Shown one piece after another: positions 30,046 to 39,091 of a stretch of 64,000 nucleotides of DNA; position 1 is the first letter of the stretch, and the number at the start of each line of letters is the position of its first letter. Below the pieces are notes generated by a model that worked only from the letters and a program-made list of their open reading frames with translations, was not told where the DNA came from and searched no databases. The position numbers and the translations under genes are program-made. The stretch is from Myxococcus virescens (GTDB taxonomy: Bacteria; Myxococcota; Myxococcia; Myxococcales; Myxococcaceae), in contig NZ_FNAJ01000004.1 in the NCBI RefSeq assembly GCF_900101905.1, forward strand, positions 591,869-655,868. The letters are read 5' to 3'.

Positions 30046-31614
30046 GTGCGCAGAGTAGGCATCTTCGGCTGGGGCGTGGTCGCCCCCCGGTCCAGGAACA
30101 TCGAGGCGTTCGAGCGCAACCTCTCGTCGTCCGAAAGCTGGCTGTCCCCCTTCAACGGCTTCGGCCCCGACAACTTCCTCGTCGGCATGCCGGAGTTCGA
30201 CCTGGCCGACTACAAGCCGTGGATTGACGCGCGCTTCCCGGGCAGCCGCTTCTCGCAGCTCGAGCGGAAGATGGGTCAGCCGACCCAGTTCGCCATTGGC
30301 GCCTTCATCCAGTCCCTGGCGCAGAACCCGGGCCTGGAGCAGGAGCTGCAAGCGCTGGGGCCCCGCGCGCATGTCTACGTGGGCACCGGCCTGGGCGACC
30401 TGCCCACCATCCGCTCCATCTCCCTGGACCTGTACCGCGCGCAGCGCCGGTGGGACCGCTTCTGGTCCGCGCCGGAGCGCAACGGCGCCCTGCGGAAGTG
30501 GCGTGAGACGCAGGAGGCACTGCCCGGCCTTCCGCCGGAGCCGTCCACGGTGGACGAGGCCACGCGCGACGAGGCCGAGGACGCGTGGTGGCACTTCTGG
30601 GCGGGCCGCTCGCCGGAGCTGCGCGAGTACCTGGACGAACTGCGCGAAATCGAAGCCATTGGCGTGCCCGAGGATGGCGACGTGGAGTCCGCCAAGCTGG
30701 CCGTCATCAAGGAGAAGCGCACGCGCAACGCCCGGCTCCAGAAGAAGTGGATGTCGCCGGAGCCGCCGTGGAACGCCGTGTCCTCCAACGTGCTGTGGAA
30801 CATCCACAACACGCCGGCCTCGCAGATTTCGATGATGGGCCGCATCACCGGCATGACGTTCGCCCCGGTGGCCGCGTGCTCGTCGTTCGGCTACGGCCTG
30901 CGGCTGGCCATCAACGCGATTCAACTGGGCCAGGCGAAGGCCGTCGTCATGGGCATGACGGACCCGCCGCCGATGCCGCTCACGGTGGGCGGCTTCTACA
31001 ACGCCCGCGTCATCTCCGCGGACGCCGCCGTCTCCAAGCCCCTCACCGCGCTGCGCGGTACGCACATCGCGGGCGGCTCGGTGGTGTGGGTGCTGGGTGA
31101 CTTGGAGCACTTCACGGCCAAGGGCTTCAAGCCGCTGGGCATGGAGCCCATCGCGGTGGGCGTCACCGCGGACGCCGACCACATCATCACCCCGTCCAAG
31201 GAAGGCCCCACGCTGGCCATCCGCGAGGCCCTGGCCGCGGCCGGCTGCGCCCCGGAGGACGTGGGGAGCTGGGACCTGCACGCCACCGCCACCCCGGGTG
31301 ACTACCTGGAGGTCCAGAACCTGCGCGACGTGCTGCCCGAGCAGGTGCTGATTACGGCGCGCAAGGGCACCTTCGGCCACGGCATGTCCGCCGGCGGCGG
31401 CTGGGAGCTGACGGCGCAGTACCTGGGCTACGGCCAGGGCAAGGTGTTCCCCACGCCGCTGAAGGAAGCGGAGCTCAACAAGCAGATTTCCCACGTGCAC
31501 GGCCGCTTCGTCTTCGACGAAGCCGTCGAGGCGCCCGCGGGCTGCGCGGGCAAGCTGTCCATGGGCGTGGGCGGCATCAACGCCTGCGTCATCTCCCGCC
31601 CCTGGTCGAAGTAG
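30046..31614 (+). CDS. Beta-ketoacyl synthase (FabF-like) with a large N-terminal insertion
   Basis: A 522-residue condensing enzyme. The active-site cysteine is C278 in VAACSSFGYGL. The two histidines are H412 in WDLHATATPGD and H445 in KGTFGHGMSAGG, with K440 between them, so the full C-H-H-K set is present. In ordinary KAS II the cysteine lies near residue 163, so this protein carries about 110 extra residues before it. The extra segment is charged and Trp-rich (residues about 130-250, with DEAEDAWWHFWAGRSPE). A GTG start at 30046 begins MRRVGIFGWGVVAPRS. No ACP, ketoreductase or acyltransferase gene is adjacent, so its pathway is unknown. Confidence 0.85.
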   Translation: MRRVGIFGWGVVAPRSRNIEAFERNLSSSESWLSPFNGFGPDNFLVGMPEFDLADYKPWIDARFPGSRFSQLERKMGQPTQFAIGAFIQSLAQNPGLEQELQALGPRAHVYVGTGLGDLPTIRSISLDLYRAQRRWDRFWSAPERNGALRKWRETQEALPGLPPEPSTVDEATRDEAEDAWWHFWAGRSPELREYLDELREIEAIGVPEDGDVESAKLAVIKEKRTRNARLQKKWMSPEPPWNAVSSNVLWNIHNTPASQISMMGRITGMTFAPVAACSSFGYGLRLAINAIQLGQAKAVVMGMTDPPPMPLTVGGFYNARVISADAAVSKPLTALRGTHIAGGSVVWVLGDLEHFTAKGFKPLGMEPIAVGVTADADHIITPSKEGPTLAIREALAAAGCAPEDVGSWDLHATATPGDYLEVQNLRDVLPEQVLITARKGTFGHGMSAGGGWELTAQYLGYGQGKVFPTPLKEAELNKQISHVHGRFVFDEAVEAPAGCAGKLSMGVGGINACVISRPWSK

Positions 31615-31636
31615 GGGCGGGGTCCAAGCGCGGGAC

Positions 31637-32188
31637 TCAGGGGTGTGCGGCCAGCGCGTCCGCGTCGAAGCGCGCGGCCGCCTCCGGGTCACTGCGGCGG
31701 AGAATCTCCAGCTCGATTTCCAGGTCCCGGAAGTAGTTCTGCCGGGTGGGCAGGACGCCGCTGGCCTGGCTGTCGTGGACGGCCTGGGCGTAGTCCTCGT
31801 CCGTCTTGATTTCCTTGTCCACGTAACCGACGCCAATGGACTGGGTGACGCGGTCTCCGCGCATCACCCGCAGGGCCGTGCCGCCGCCGGTGAGCACGAT
31901 GCCCTGCACCAGGAAGCGAGACGCCGTGCCGGGGCCCAGGCTGCCTCCGCCGGAGTCCAGCCACTCCGTCTCCAGGACGTAGCGGCCTGGCATCTCCTTC
32001 CAGGAGTAACCGTGGCCCCGCAGCACCTCCTGGACGTGGGGCCACAGCTGCGCCAGCTCCTGGCGGTAGACGTGGTTGGCCGCCTTGTCGCGCACGTAGT
32101 TCTTGCGCAGCGAGCTGGAACAACCCGTCAGCGTCAGCAACGTGGCGACGACGAGACAGACTCCCGCGAGGCGGGTGGAGCGGTGCAT
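31637..32188 (-). CDS. Predicted lipoprotein (BamC-like features)
   Basis: A 183-residue protein with signal peptide and lipobox (TLLTLTGCSSS). The mature part, with QLWPHVQEVLRGHGYSWKEM and YVLETEWLD, resembles the helix-strand pattern of BamC/NlpB-type domains, where a lipoprotein tests the outer-membrane assembly path. The resemblance is weak, so I report it only as a possibility. It is transcribed towards the ketoacyl-synthase gene and lies 92 bases downstream of the sigma-factor gene on the same strand. Confidence 0.72.
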   Translation of the reverse strand: MHRSTRLAGVCLVVATLLTLTGCSSSLRKNYVRDKAANHVYRQELAQLWPHVQEVLRGHGYSWKEMPGRYVLETEWLDSGGGSLGPGTASRFLVQGIVLTGGGTALRVMRGDRVTQSIGVGYVDKEIKTDEDYAQAVHDSQASGVLPTRQNYFRDLEIELEILRRSDPEAAARFDADALAAHP

Positions 32189-32280
32189 GAGGGGGCTCCT
32201 GAGGGTGCGAGGAGAACGGCCGGGCGCCCCCCAGCATATCGCCAGTGCGCGGCCGGCTGCCTCGCCCCCTCCCCCCGCCG

Positions 32281-33387
32281 TCAGGCCTTGGGACTGGCCA
32301 CCAGGTCGAAGTCCGGGATGTGTTCACGCATGAATTCACGCATCCGGTTGATGAGGGCCGCCTCGATTTGCCGGGCCCGCTCCCGGCTGACGCCGTACTT
32401 GTCGCCGATGTCCTGGAGCGTCAGGGGCTCGTCGGAGACGAGGCGGCTCTCGAAGATGAAGCGCTCCTTGCCCTCCAGCGTCCGGGCGAACTCGGACAGC
32501 TTCTCCCGGAAGAGGGCCTTGAGCTGCTCGGCGCCCAGGCGCTCGTCCGCCGGCATCGTGTTGGATGGCAGGTAGCGGTCCGCCCGGGTGGTCCGCGAGT
32601 CGTCGTCATTGCCCAGGGGCGCGTCGATGGACATCTCGTCGTGCCCCAGCCGCTGGTCCATCTCCACCACGTCCTGCTCGGTGACGTTCAACCGCTCGGC
32701 GAGCAGCTTGGGGCTGGCCTCGAAGCCCTGGGCGACGAGCTTCTCCTGCTCCTGGCGCAGCTTGAAGAAGAGCTTCCGCTGGGCCTCGGTGGTCCCCAGC
32801 TTCACCATCTTCCAGTTATCCATGATGTAGCGGAGGATGTACGCGCGAATCCACCAGGCGGCGTAGCTGCTCAGCTTCACGCCGCGCTCGGGGTCGTACT
32901 TCTTCACCGCCTGCATCAACCCGATGTTTCCCTCCTGGACCAGGTCCAGCAGGGACAGCGGGTTGCGGTGGTACTCGTGGGCCAGCTTGACGACGAGGCG
33001 CAGGTTGGACGCCACCAGCCGGTAGGCGGCGTTCACATCCCCGGATTCCTTGTAGTGCCGGGCCAGCTGGAGCTCTTCCTCCCGCGTCAGGAGCGGATGG
33101 CGCTGCACCTCGGCCATGTAGGCCTGGAGGGGGTCCCTGGGCGTGAGCCCCGTCTCCGCCGAGCGGATGAGCGCCCGGGGGGGCGCCACGGGGGTGTCCA
33201 GCTCGGCCTCCGGTTCGACCTCCGCCAGCTCCGCCGCGTCCGGCTCCAGTGAATCCGGGTCCGTTTGAGCCTCGACCTCCGCCCCCTCCACCTCGGCGTC
33301 CACGATGTCGCCAGCCCCGGGCGAGGCCGGCCGTTTCACGCGGGGTCGGGGGGACGTACCTTTGGTTCTTTTCCTCCCATTCGCCAT
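32281..33387 (-). CDS. RpoH-type RNA polymerase sigma factor
   Basis: A 368-residue sigma-70-family factor of the RpoH/heat-shock class. Region 1.2/2.1 begins at DPLQAYMAEVQRHPLLTREE. Region 2 reads NLRLVVKLAHEYHRNPLSL, LDLVQEGNIGLMQAVKKYDP and YAAWWIRAYILRYIMDNW, and region 4 LTLQDIGDKYGVSRERARQI. The start at 33387 (MANGRKRTKG) gives a basic patch and then an unusual acidic stretch of about 40 residues before region 1.2. Myxococcus has several such factors (SigB, SigC, SigE) tied to development; which one this is cannot be decided here. It is divergent from the helicase gene across only 68 bases. Confidence 0.9.
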   Translation of the reverse strand: MANGRKRTKGTSPRPRVKRPASPGAGDIVDAEVEGAEVEAQTDPDSLEPDAAELAEVEPEAELDTPVAPPRALIRSAETGLTPRDPLQAYMAEVQRHPLLTREEELQLARHYKESGDVNAAYRLVASNLRLVVKLAHEYHRNPLSLLDLVQEGNIGLMQAVKKYDPERGVKLSSYAAWWIRAYILRYIMDNWKMVKLGTTEAQRKLFFKLRQEQEKLVAQGFEASPKLLAERLNVTEQDVVEMDQRLGHDEMSIDAPLGNDDDSRTTRADRYLPSNTMPADERLGAEQLKALFREKLSEFARTLEGKERFIFESRLVSDEPLTLQDIGDKYGVSRERARQIEAALINRMREFMREHIPDFDLVASPKA

Positions 33388-33455
33388 GGGGGCTCCATAC
33401 AGCAAAGTGCCGCGATTGTTGCCACAGGGTAATGCAGGGGCTATGCCCATGCCTG

Positions 33456-35882
33456 ATGAGCGACATCCAAGAGCCAAACGCGCCGGGGAGTCCGGCGCCT
33501 GACGAAGCCCCGACACGTCCCGCCGAGTACATCGCGGACATCGGCTTCGACGACATGAACCTGTCAGAGCCCATCCGCCTCGCCCTGGCGGAGCGCGGTT
33601 ATACCAACCCCACCCCTGTCCAGGCCCGCGCCTTCCGGCCCGCCATGGAGGGAAAAGACCTCATCGTTCGCAGCAAGACGGGCACCGGCAAGACGGCCGC
33701 GTTCGGCCTGCCCCTGCTCGAGAAGATTCCCGCCGACGAGCGCCGCGTCCGAGCGCTCATCCTCTGCCCCACCCGCGAGCTGGCCCTCCAGGTGGCGGAC
33801 GAGCTGAAGATGCTCGCCAAGCACAAGGGCCTGAAAATCGCGGCCATCTACGGCGGCGCCTCCATGAAGCAGCAGGAGGACGCGCTGGAGGAAGGCACCC
33901 CCATCATCGTCGGCACGCCGGGACGCGTGTTCGACCACATCAACCGCGGCAACCTGAAGCTCGACGCGTGTGACCACGCCGTCCTGGATGAAGCGGATGA
34001 GATGCTGAACCAGGGCTTCTACGAGGAAGTCACGCGCATCCTCGACCGCCTTCCCAAGACGCGCCAGGTGCTGCTCTTCAGCGCCACCGTCCCCACGGAC
34101 ATCCAGAACCTCATCGCGCGCTACACGACGAACGCGGAGACGCTGCTGCTGTCGGGCGACGTCTTCACGGTGGAGCACATCCACCACATCCGCTACGACG
34201 TGTCGGACGCCTTCCCCAAGCCGCGCAACCTCATCTACGTGCTGGAGAAGGAGGAGCCGCAGAACGCCATCATCTTCTGCAACACGCGGGATGACACGGC
34301 GCTGGTGACGGCGGTGCTCAACCGCAACGGCTTCGACGCGGAGCTGCTCAATGGCGACCTGCCGCAGAAGGAGCGCGAGCGGGTCATGGGCAAGGTGAAG
34401 CGCGGCGAGGTGGCCTTCATGGTCGCCACGGACATCGCGGCGCGCGGCATCGACATCTCCGGCCTGGAGTACGTCATCAACTACTCGCTGCCGGAGGACC
34501 CGGCGGTGTACCTGCACCGCGTGGGCCGCACCGGCCGCATCGGCAACAAGGGCACCGCCATCAACCTCTTCTCCGGGCGCGAGCTGGCCACGTACACCTC
34601 GCTGGAGAAGAAGTACGGCATCAAGTTCGACAAGCGCGAGATGCCGGCCCCGGAAGAGGCCATGCGCCTGTGGACGGAGCGCCACGTGCGCGAAATCCAG
34701 GAGGCCGCGGGCGGCTCCGTCTTCGAGGGCTTCCTGCCGCTGGCCGCGCAGCTCAAGCCCCGCGCGGACGCCGACGACCTCATCGCCTTCCTGCTGAAGT
34801 ACTTCTTCAGCCACCTGCGCATGGAGAAGGCCGCCGCGGCGATGGCGGCGGAAGGCCGTGAGCCTCCGAAGGAGCGCAAGGTCGAGAGCCGCGAGGGCGG
34901 CCGGCGTGAGCGCGGCGAGCGGAAGGAGCGTGGCGAGCGCCGCGACCGGGAGCGCGACGACCGGCGCGAGAAGCGCGGCGAGTCCTCCGAGCGCGAGCGC
35001 GAGCGCCGGCCCCGCCGGGACGACGCGCGGCGCGAGCGCGGCGGTGAGAGTGGCCGCGGCGCGGCGGCGCTGGAGGCCGGTCCGGGCGAGGCGAAGCTGT
35101 GGGTGAACCTGGGGACCGCGGATGGCCTGGGGCCGGGCAGCATCGCCACGGCGCTGGAAGACGCGGGCGCCCCGGTGGGCAAGGTCGTGCGCGCCGAGCT
35201 GCGCCCCACCTTCGCCTATGTCTTCGTGGCGGAGGAGGACGCCGCCGCCTTCGAGACCATCAACGGCAAGCAGCACGGCACCAAGACGCTGCGCGTGGAG
35301 AAGAGCAAGCCGCGCACGGAGCGTGACGCCACGCCCCGCCCGCCCCCGTCCCCGGACGCGGGCCCCGGCGAGGCGAAGCTGTGGATCAACCTGGGCATGG
35401 ACGACGGCATGGACGAGGCGAAGCTGCCCGCCGCGCTGGAGGCCGCGGGCGCTCCGGCCGGCAAGGTGCTGCGCACCCTGCTGCGCCCCACCTACGGCTA
35501 CGCCTACGTGGCCGAGGAGGACGCGCCCGGCTTCGAGACCGTCAACGGCAAGCTCCATGGAGAAAAGGCGCTGAAGGTGGAGCGGCACCGTCCGCGCGGC
35601 CAGCGCCCGGAGCGCCGTCCTCGCACGGAGGCCCTGCCGGAGGTTCCCGGCCAGACGCGCCTGTGGGTGGGTCTGGGCAAGCAGGACGGGCTGGACGAGG
35701 CGGGCGTCGCCGCCGCGCTGGAGGCCGCGGGCGCTCCGGCCGGCAAGGTGCTGCGCACGGACCTGCGCCCCACCTACGCGTATGTCTTCGTCGCCGACGA
35801 GGACGTGGCGGCCTTCGAAGCCACGCACGGAAAGCCCCACGGCGAGCGCACGCTCAAGGTGGAGCAGGCCAAGCGGAAGTAG
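33456..35882 (+). CDS. DEAD-box RNA helicase with three tandem DbpA-type RNA-binding repeats
   Basis: An 808-residue helicase. The core has SKTGTGKTAAF (motif I), PTRELALQV (Ia), VLDEADEMLNQGF (II, the D-E-A-D box), LFSATVP (III) and the C-terminal VGRTGRIGNKG (VI). A linker of about 65 residues, almost entirely Arg/Glu/Lys/Gly, follows at about 470-535. After it come three copies of a roughly 75-80-residue unit, at about 538-618, 635-712 and 728-808. Each has LW(V/I)xLG, ALE(A/D)AGAP(A/V)GKV, LRPT(F/Y)xYxxVAxED and (L/T)LKVE-type strands. Typical DbpA/CsdA helicases have one such domain. The start at 33456 was chosen over upstream in-frame codons. It shares its upstream region with the divergent sigma gene. 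Confidence 0.93.
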   Translation: MSDIQEPNAPGSPAPDEAPTRPAEYIADIGFDDMNLSEPIRLALAERGYTNPTPVQARAFRPAMEGKDLIVRSKTGTGKTAAFGLPLLEKIPADERRVRALILCPTRELALQVADELKMLAKHKGLKIAAIYGGASMKQQEDALEEGTPIIVGTPGRVFDHINRGNLKLDACDHAVLDEADEMLNQGFYEEVTRILDRLPKTRQVLLFSATVPTDIQNLIARYTTNAETLLLSGDVFTVEHIHHIRYDVSDAFPKPRNLIYVLEKEEPQNAIIFCNTRDDTALVTAVLNRNGFDAELLNGDLPQKERERVMGKVKRGEVAFMVATDIAARGIDISGLEYVINYSLPEDPAVYLHRVGRTGRIGNKGTAINLFSGRELATYTSLEKKYGIKFDKREMPAPEEAMRLWTERHVREIQEAAGGSVFEGFLPLAAQLKPRADADDLIAFLLKYFFSHLRMEKAAAAMAAEGREPPKERKVESREGGRRERGERKERGERRDRERDDRREKRGESSERERERRPRRDDARRERGGESGRGAAALEAGPGEAKLWVNLGTADGLGPGSIATALEDAGAPVGKVVRAELRPTFAYVFVAEEDAAAFETINGKQHGTKTLRVEKSKPRTERDATPRPPPSPDAGPGEAKLWINLGMDDGMDEAKLPAALEAAGAPAGKVLRTLLRPTYGYAYVAEEDAPGFETVNGKLHGEKALKVERHRPRGQRPERRPRTEALPEVPGQTRLWVGLGKQDGLDEAGVAAALEAAGAPAGKVLRTDLRPTYAYVFVADEDVAAFEATHGKPHGERTLKVEQAKRK

Positions 35883-35886
35883 TCCC

Positions 35887-36399
35887 TCAGGTGCCGCCAG
35901 TCCCTGGACTGGCGGCCTTCCGGCGCCGCTCGCGGTGGTAATGGGCGGCGCACAGACCCCGGGCGAGCACGGGCTTCTCACAGCCGGGCTCGCCGCAGCG
36001 GGCGGGCTCCGGCCGGACGGCCTGGAGGTCCTCCGTTGCCCGCGCGGGCTCGTTGAACATCACCTCCGCCACCGACAGCAACCGGTCCACGTCCACGCGG
36101 GCCAGGCCGCGCCCCCGGACGAAGGCCTCCAGCCGGTGGACACCCGCGTCCTGCGTGTCCTCCAGCCGCAAGAGTTCCCACAGCGGGAGCTGGAGCGCGG
36201 CGGCCACCTGGAGCAGCGTCTCGTAGCTGGGGCTGCGCTCGCCTCGCTCCAGCAGGGACGCGAAGGACACGGAGATGCCGCAGCGGGCGGCGAAGTCCTC
36301 CTGGGTGAGTCCCCGCCGCTCCCGCAGTGTCCGGATGCGCCGGGCCAGTCCCTGGAGGTGTCCACTCACGGTGGAAGCGTCCGACGGTTCGGGCGGCAT
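35887..36399 (-). CDS. XRE-family regulator with C-terminal zinc-binding motif
   Basis: A 170-residue protein. An N-terminal helix-turn-helix of Cro/C1 type (about residues 18-75: IRTLRERRGLTQEDFAARC, FASLLERGERSPSYETLLQ) is followed by a helical middle. The C-terminal cysteine-rich segment is RCGEPGCEKPVLARGLCAAH, then YHRERRR, a C-x4-C-x9-C-x2-H arrangement that probably holds zinc. It is divergent from gdhA across 71 bases and is a plausible local regulator of that gene, though direct evidence is absent. Confidence 0.85.
   Translation of the reverse strand: MPPEPSDASTVSGHLQGLARRIRTLRERRGLTQEDFAARCGISVSFASLLERGERSPSYETLLQVAAALQLPLWELLRLEDTQDAGVHRLEAFVRGRGLARVDVDRLLSVAEVMFNEPARATEDLQAVRPEPARCGEPGCEKPVLARGLCAAHYHRERRRKAASPGTGGT
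35893..35916. terminator. Hairpin between convergent helicase and XRE genes
   Basis: GCCGCCAGTCC and GGACTGGCGGC pair over 10-11 bp around a very short loop (CT, effectively CCTG), 11 bases after the helicase stop. It overlaps the last codons of the convergent XRE gene, so it could terminate helicase transcription. A weak CTT follows instead of a U-tract. Confidence 0.5.
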
Positions 36400-36470
36400 G
36401 GCAGTTTCCTATGGTAGCGCACCCCTTCTGTTAAGGTCTCGCGCGCCGCCATCCAGGAGCTTGCCGACAC

Positions 36471-37700
36471 ATGAGCGCCGTCGAGGGTACCAACTACTAC
36501 TTCCGCAAAGCCGCGCGGATCATGGACGTAGGCACCCCCATCGAAACGCTGCTCGCCACGCCCCTGCGCGAGGTGAAGGTCCAGGTCTCCATCGAGATGG
36601 ACTCCGGCGAGATTCGCACCTTCCTCGGCTACCGGATTCAGCACGACAACAGCCGCGGCCCCATGAAGGGCGGCCTGCGCTACCACCCGATGCTGGACCA
36701 GGACGAGTGCGCGTCGCTCGCCTCGCTGATGACGTGGAAGACGGCCGTGGTGAATGTCCCCTATGGCGGCGCCAAGGGCGGCATCGCCTGCGACCCGTCC
36801 CAGCTGAGCATCAAGGAGCTGGAGCGCCTCACCCGGAAGTACGTGGACCAGGTGCAGGACGTCATCGGCCCCACGCGCGACATCCCCGCCCCCGACGTCA
36901 ACACCAACCCCCAGGTGATGGCGTGGATCATGGACCAGTATTCGCGCTACCACGGCCACTCTCCCGCGGTGGTGACGGGCAAGCCGCTGGAGCTCTACGG
37001 CTCCAAGGGCCGCGAGGCCGCCACCGGCCGCGGGCTGCTCTATGTAGCGCGTGAAATCCTGCGCGACCTGGGCCTGCCGGTGAAGGGCACGCGCTTCGCG
37101 CTCCAAGGCTTCGGCAACGTGGGCGGCCACACCGCGCAGCTCCTCTGGGAGGACGGCGGCGTGGTGGTGGCCGTGGCGGACGCGCTGGGCGGCGTTCGCA
37201 ACCCGCAGGGCCTGGACATCCCCTCCCTCTTCGAGCACGTGAAGCGCACCGGCACGGTGACGGGCTTCAGCGGGGGTGCTTCGTGCAGCAACGATGACGT
37301 GCTGGGCGCGGACTGTGAGGTCCTCATCCCCGCGGCGCTGGGCCATGTGCTCACCCGGGAGAATGCCCACGCGGTGCGTGCCAAGCTCATCATCGAAGGC
37401 GCCAACGGCCCCACCCAGCCGGAGGCCGACGAAATCTTCGAGAAGCGCGGCATCTTCGTGGTGCCGGACGTGCTCGCCAGCGCCGGCGGCGTGACGGTGA
37501 GCTACTTCGAGTGGGTGCAGAACCTCCAGCACCTGTCGTGGGAGGAGGACCGCGTCAACGCGGAGCTGGAGAAGTCCATGAAGGAGGCCTACGAGCGCGT
37601 GGCGCAGGTGGCGCGCTCCCGGAAGGTCTCCATGCGGACGGCCGCGTACATCCTGGCGATTGGCCGGGTGGGCAAGGCCACCGTGCTGCGCGGCATCTGA
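36471..37700 (+). CDS. gdhA: Glutamate dehydrogenase (Glu/Leu/Phe/Val dehydrogenase family)
   Basis: A 409-residue dehydrogenase that interconverts glutamate and 2-oxoglutarate plus ammonia. The substrate-binding KGGLRYHP carries K66 and the catalytic lysine K102 lies in VPYGGAKGGIACDP. The Rossmann nucleotide motif is FALQGFGNVGGHTAQLL and the downstream N-x-P-x-T-D-like region is NTNPQVMAW. The length fits the short hexameric NAD-type enzymes. The gene starts 71 bases from the divergent XRE gene. Together with P5C dehydrogenase near the right end, the window holds two enzymes that feed or use glutamate, though in separate places. Confidence 0.92.
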   Translation: MSAVEGTNYYFRKAARIMDVGTPIETLLATPLREVKVQVSIEMDSGEIRTFLGYRIQHDNSRGPMKGGLRYHPMLDQDECASLASLMTWKTAVVNVPYGGAKGGIACDPSQLSIKELERLTRKYVDQVQDVIGPTRDIPAPDVNTNPQVMAWIMDQYSRYHGHSPAVVTGKPLELYGSKGREAATGRGLLYVAREILRDLGLPVKGTRFALQGFGNVGGHTAQLLWEDGGVVVAVADALGGVRNPQGLDIPSLFEHVKRTGTVTGFSGGASCSNDDVLGADCEVLIPAALGHVLTRENAHAVRAKLIIEGANGPTQPEADEIFEKRGIFVVPDVLASAGGVTVSYFEWVQNLQHLSWEEDRVNAELEKSMKEAYERVAQVARSRKVSMRTAAYILAIGRVGKATVLRGI

Positions 37701-37814
37701 CGCGGCCCGCCGTGTCACGCGCTGGACGTAGCGCGGCGCGGCAGGCAGCCGGCGGAGCACGCTCCTTCCTCGTGTCTCTTCCGCCCGGGGCGCGCTTCCG
37801 ATAGAGGCGCGCAC

Positions 37815-39032
37815 ATGGTCACCCTCGAAGACATCCAGGCCGCGCGCGAGCGCCTTCGCTCGGCCATCCGCCCCACGCCGTGCCCGCAGTCGGACTACTA
37901 CACGGAGCGGACGGAGTGCGCCGCGGTGTTCTTCAAGCTGGAGAACCTCCAGCGCACCGGGGCCTTCAAGGAGCGCGGCGCCCTCAACAAGCTGCTGACG
38001 CTGACCGAGGACGAGCGGCGCCGGGGCGTCATCGCCGCGTCCGCCGGAAACCACGCGCAGGGAGTGGCGTACCACGCGCGTCGGCTGGGCGTGAGCGCCA
38101 CCATCGTCATGCCGGAGCGCACCCCGCTCATCAAGGTGTCGCGCACGCGGGATGACTACGGCGCGCGCGTGGTGCTCAAGGGCACCAACTACGACGAGGC
38201 CTACGCGGAGGCGCTGCGCATCCAGAAGGCGGAGGACCGCGTCTTCATCCACCCCTTCAATGACCCACACGTCATCGCCGGCCAGGGCACCATCGGCCTG
38301 GAGCTGCTGGAGCAGTGCCCCGACCTGGAGGTGGTGCTCGTCCCCATTGGCGGTGGCGGGCTCATCTCCGGCATCGCGTGCGCGCTGAAGGAGACGCGCC
38401 CTGACATCCGCGTGGTGGGCGTGCAGGCGGAGACCATCGCCAGCATGAAGGCGTCGGTGGAGGCGGGCGAGCGCGTGCTGCTGGCCGCTGCGGGCACCAC
38501 CATCGCGGACGGCATCGCCGTCAAGCGCGTGGGCGACCTCACCTTCCCCATGGTGCAGAAGTACGTGGACGAGGTGGTGGCCGTGGACGAGGAGGAGATT
38601 GCCGCCGCCATCCTCACCCTCCTGGAGCAGGAGAAGAGCGTGGTGGAGGGCGCCGGCGCGGTGGGTCTGGCGGCGCTGCTCAGCGGTGACGTTCCCGCCG
38701 CGAGGGGCCGGCGCACCGCCATCATCTTGAGCGGTGGCAACATCGACATGAACGTCATCAGCCGCATCATCGAGCGCGGTCTGGTGAAGGCCGGCCGTCT
38801 GGTGCAGTTGGAGGTCCGGCTGCCGGACCGGCCCGGAATGCTGGCGAAGCTCACCACGCAGGTGGCCGACCTGCGCGCCAATGTCGTGGAGATCCACCAC
38901 GAGCGCGCCTTCTCCAAGGCGGGTCTGGGCGAGGCCATGGTGGAGGTGACGCTGGAGACCACCGGGCCCGCGCAAATCGAGGAGCTGGAGCGCGCGCTCC
39001 ACCGGCTGGGCTGGCAGGTGGCCCGCAAGTAA
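37815..39032 (+). CDS. ilvA: Threonine ammonia-lyase with ACT domain
   Basis: A 405-residue fold-type II PLP enzyme that turns threonine into 2-oxobutyrate and ammonia. The PLP lysine is K52 in TGAFKERGALNKL, the phosphate-binding loop appears in VPIGGGGLISGIACAL, and the substrate motif in AASAGNHAQGVAYHA. A single C-terminal ACT domain (about residues 325-405, RLVQLEVRLPDRPGMLAKL) suggests the short IlvA/TdcB-like class. Whether it is biosynthetic or catabolic cannot be told. It starts 114 bases after gdhA on the same strand, and both release ammonia. Confidence 0.9.
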   Translation: MVTLEDIQAARERLRSAIRPTPCPQSDYYTERTECAAVFFKLENLQRTGAFKERGALNKLLTLTEDERRRGVIAASAGNHAQGVAYHARRLGVSATIVMPERTPLIKVSRTRDDYGARVVLKGTNYDEAYAEALRIQKAEDRVFIHPFNDPHVIAGQGTIGLELLEQCPDLEVVLVPIGGGGLISGIACALKETRPDIRVVGVQAETIASMKASVEAGERVLLAAAGTTIADGIAVKRVGDLTFPMVQKYVDEVVAVDEEEIAAAILTLLEQEKSVVEGAGAVGLAALLSGDVPAARGRRTAIILSGGNIDMNVISRIIERGLVKAGRLVQLEVRLPDRPGMLAKLTTQVADLRANVVEIHHERAFSKAGLGEAMVEVTLETTGPAQIEELERALHRLGWQVARK

Positions 39033-39091
39033 CACCCCATGCGGGGGCAGGGCCTTGCGCCCGTGCGCCCGTGTCCGGCGATACTCAGGGC

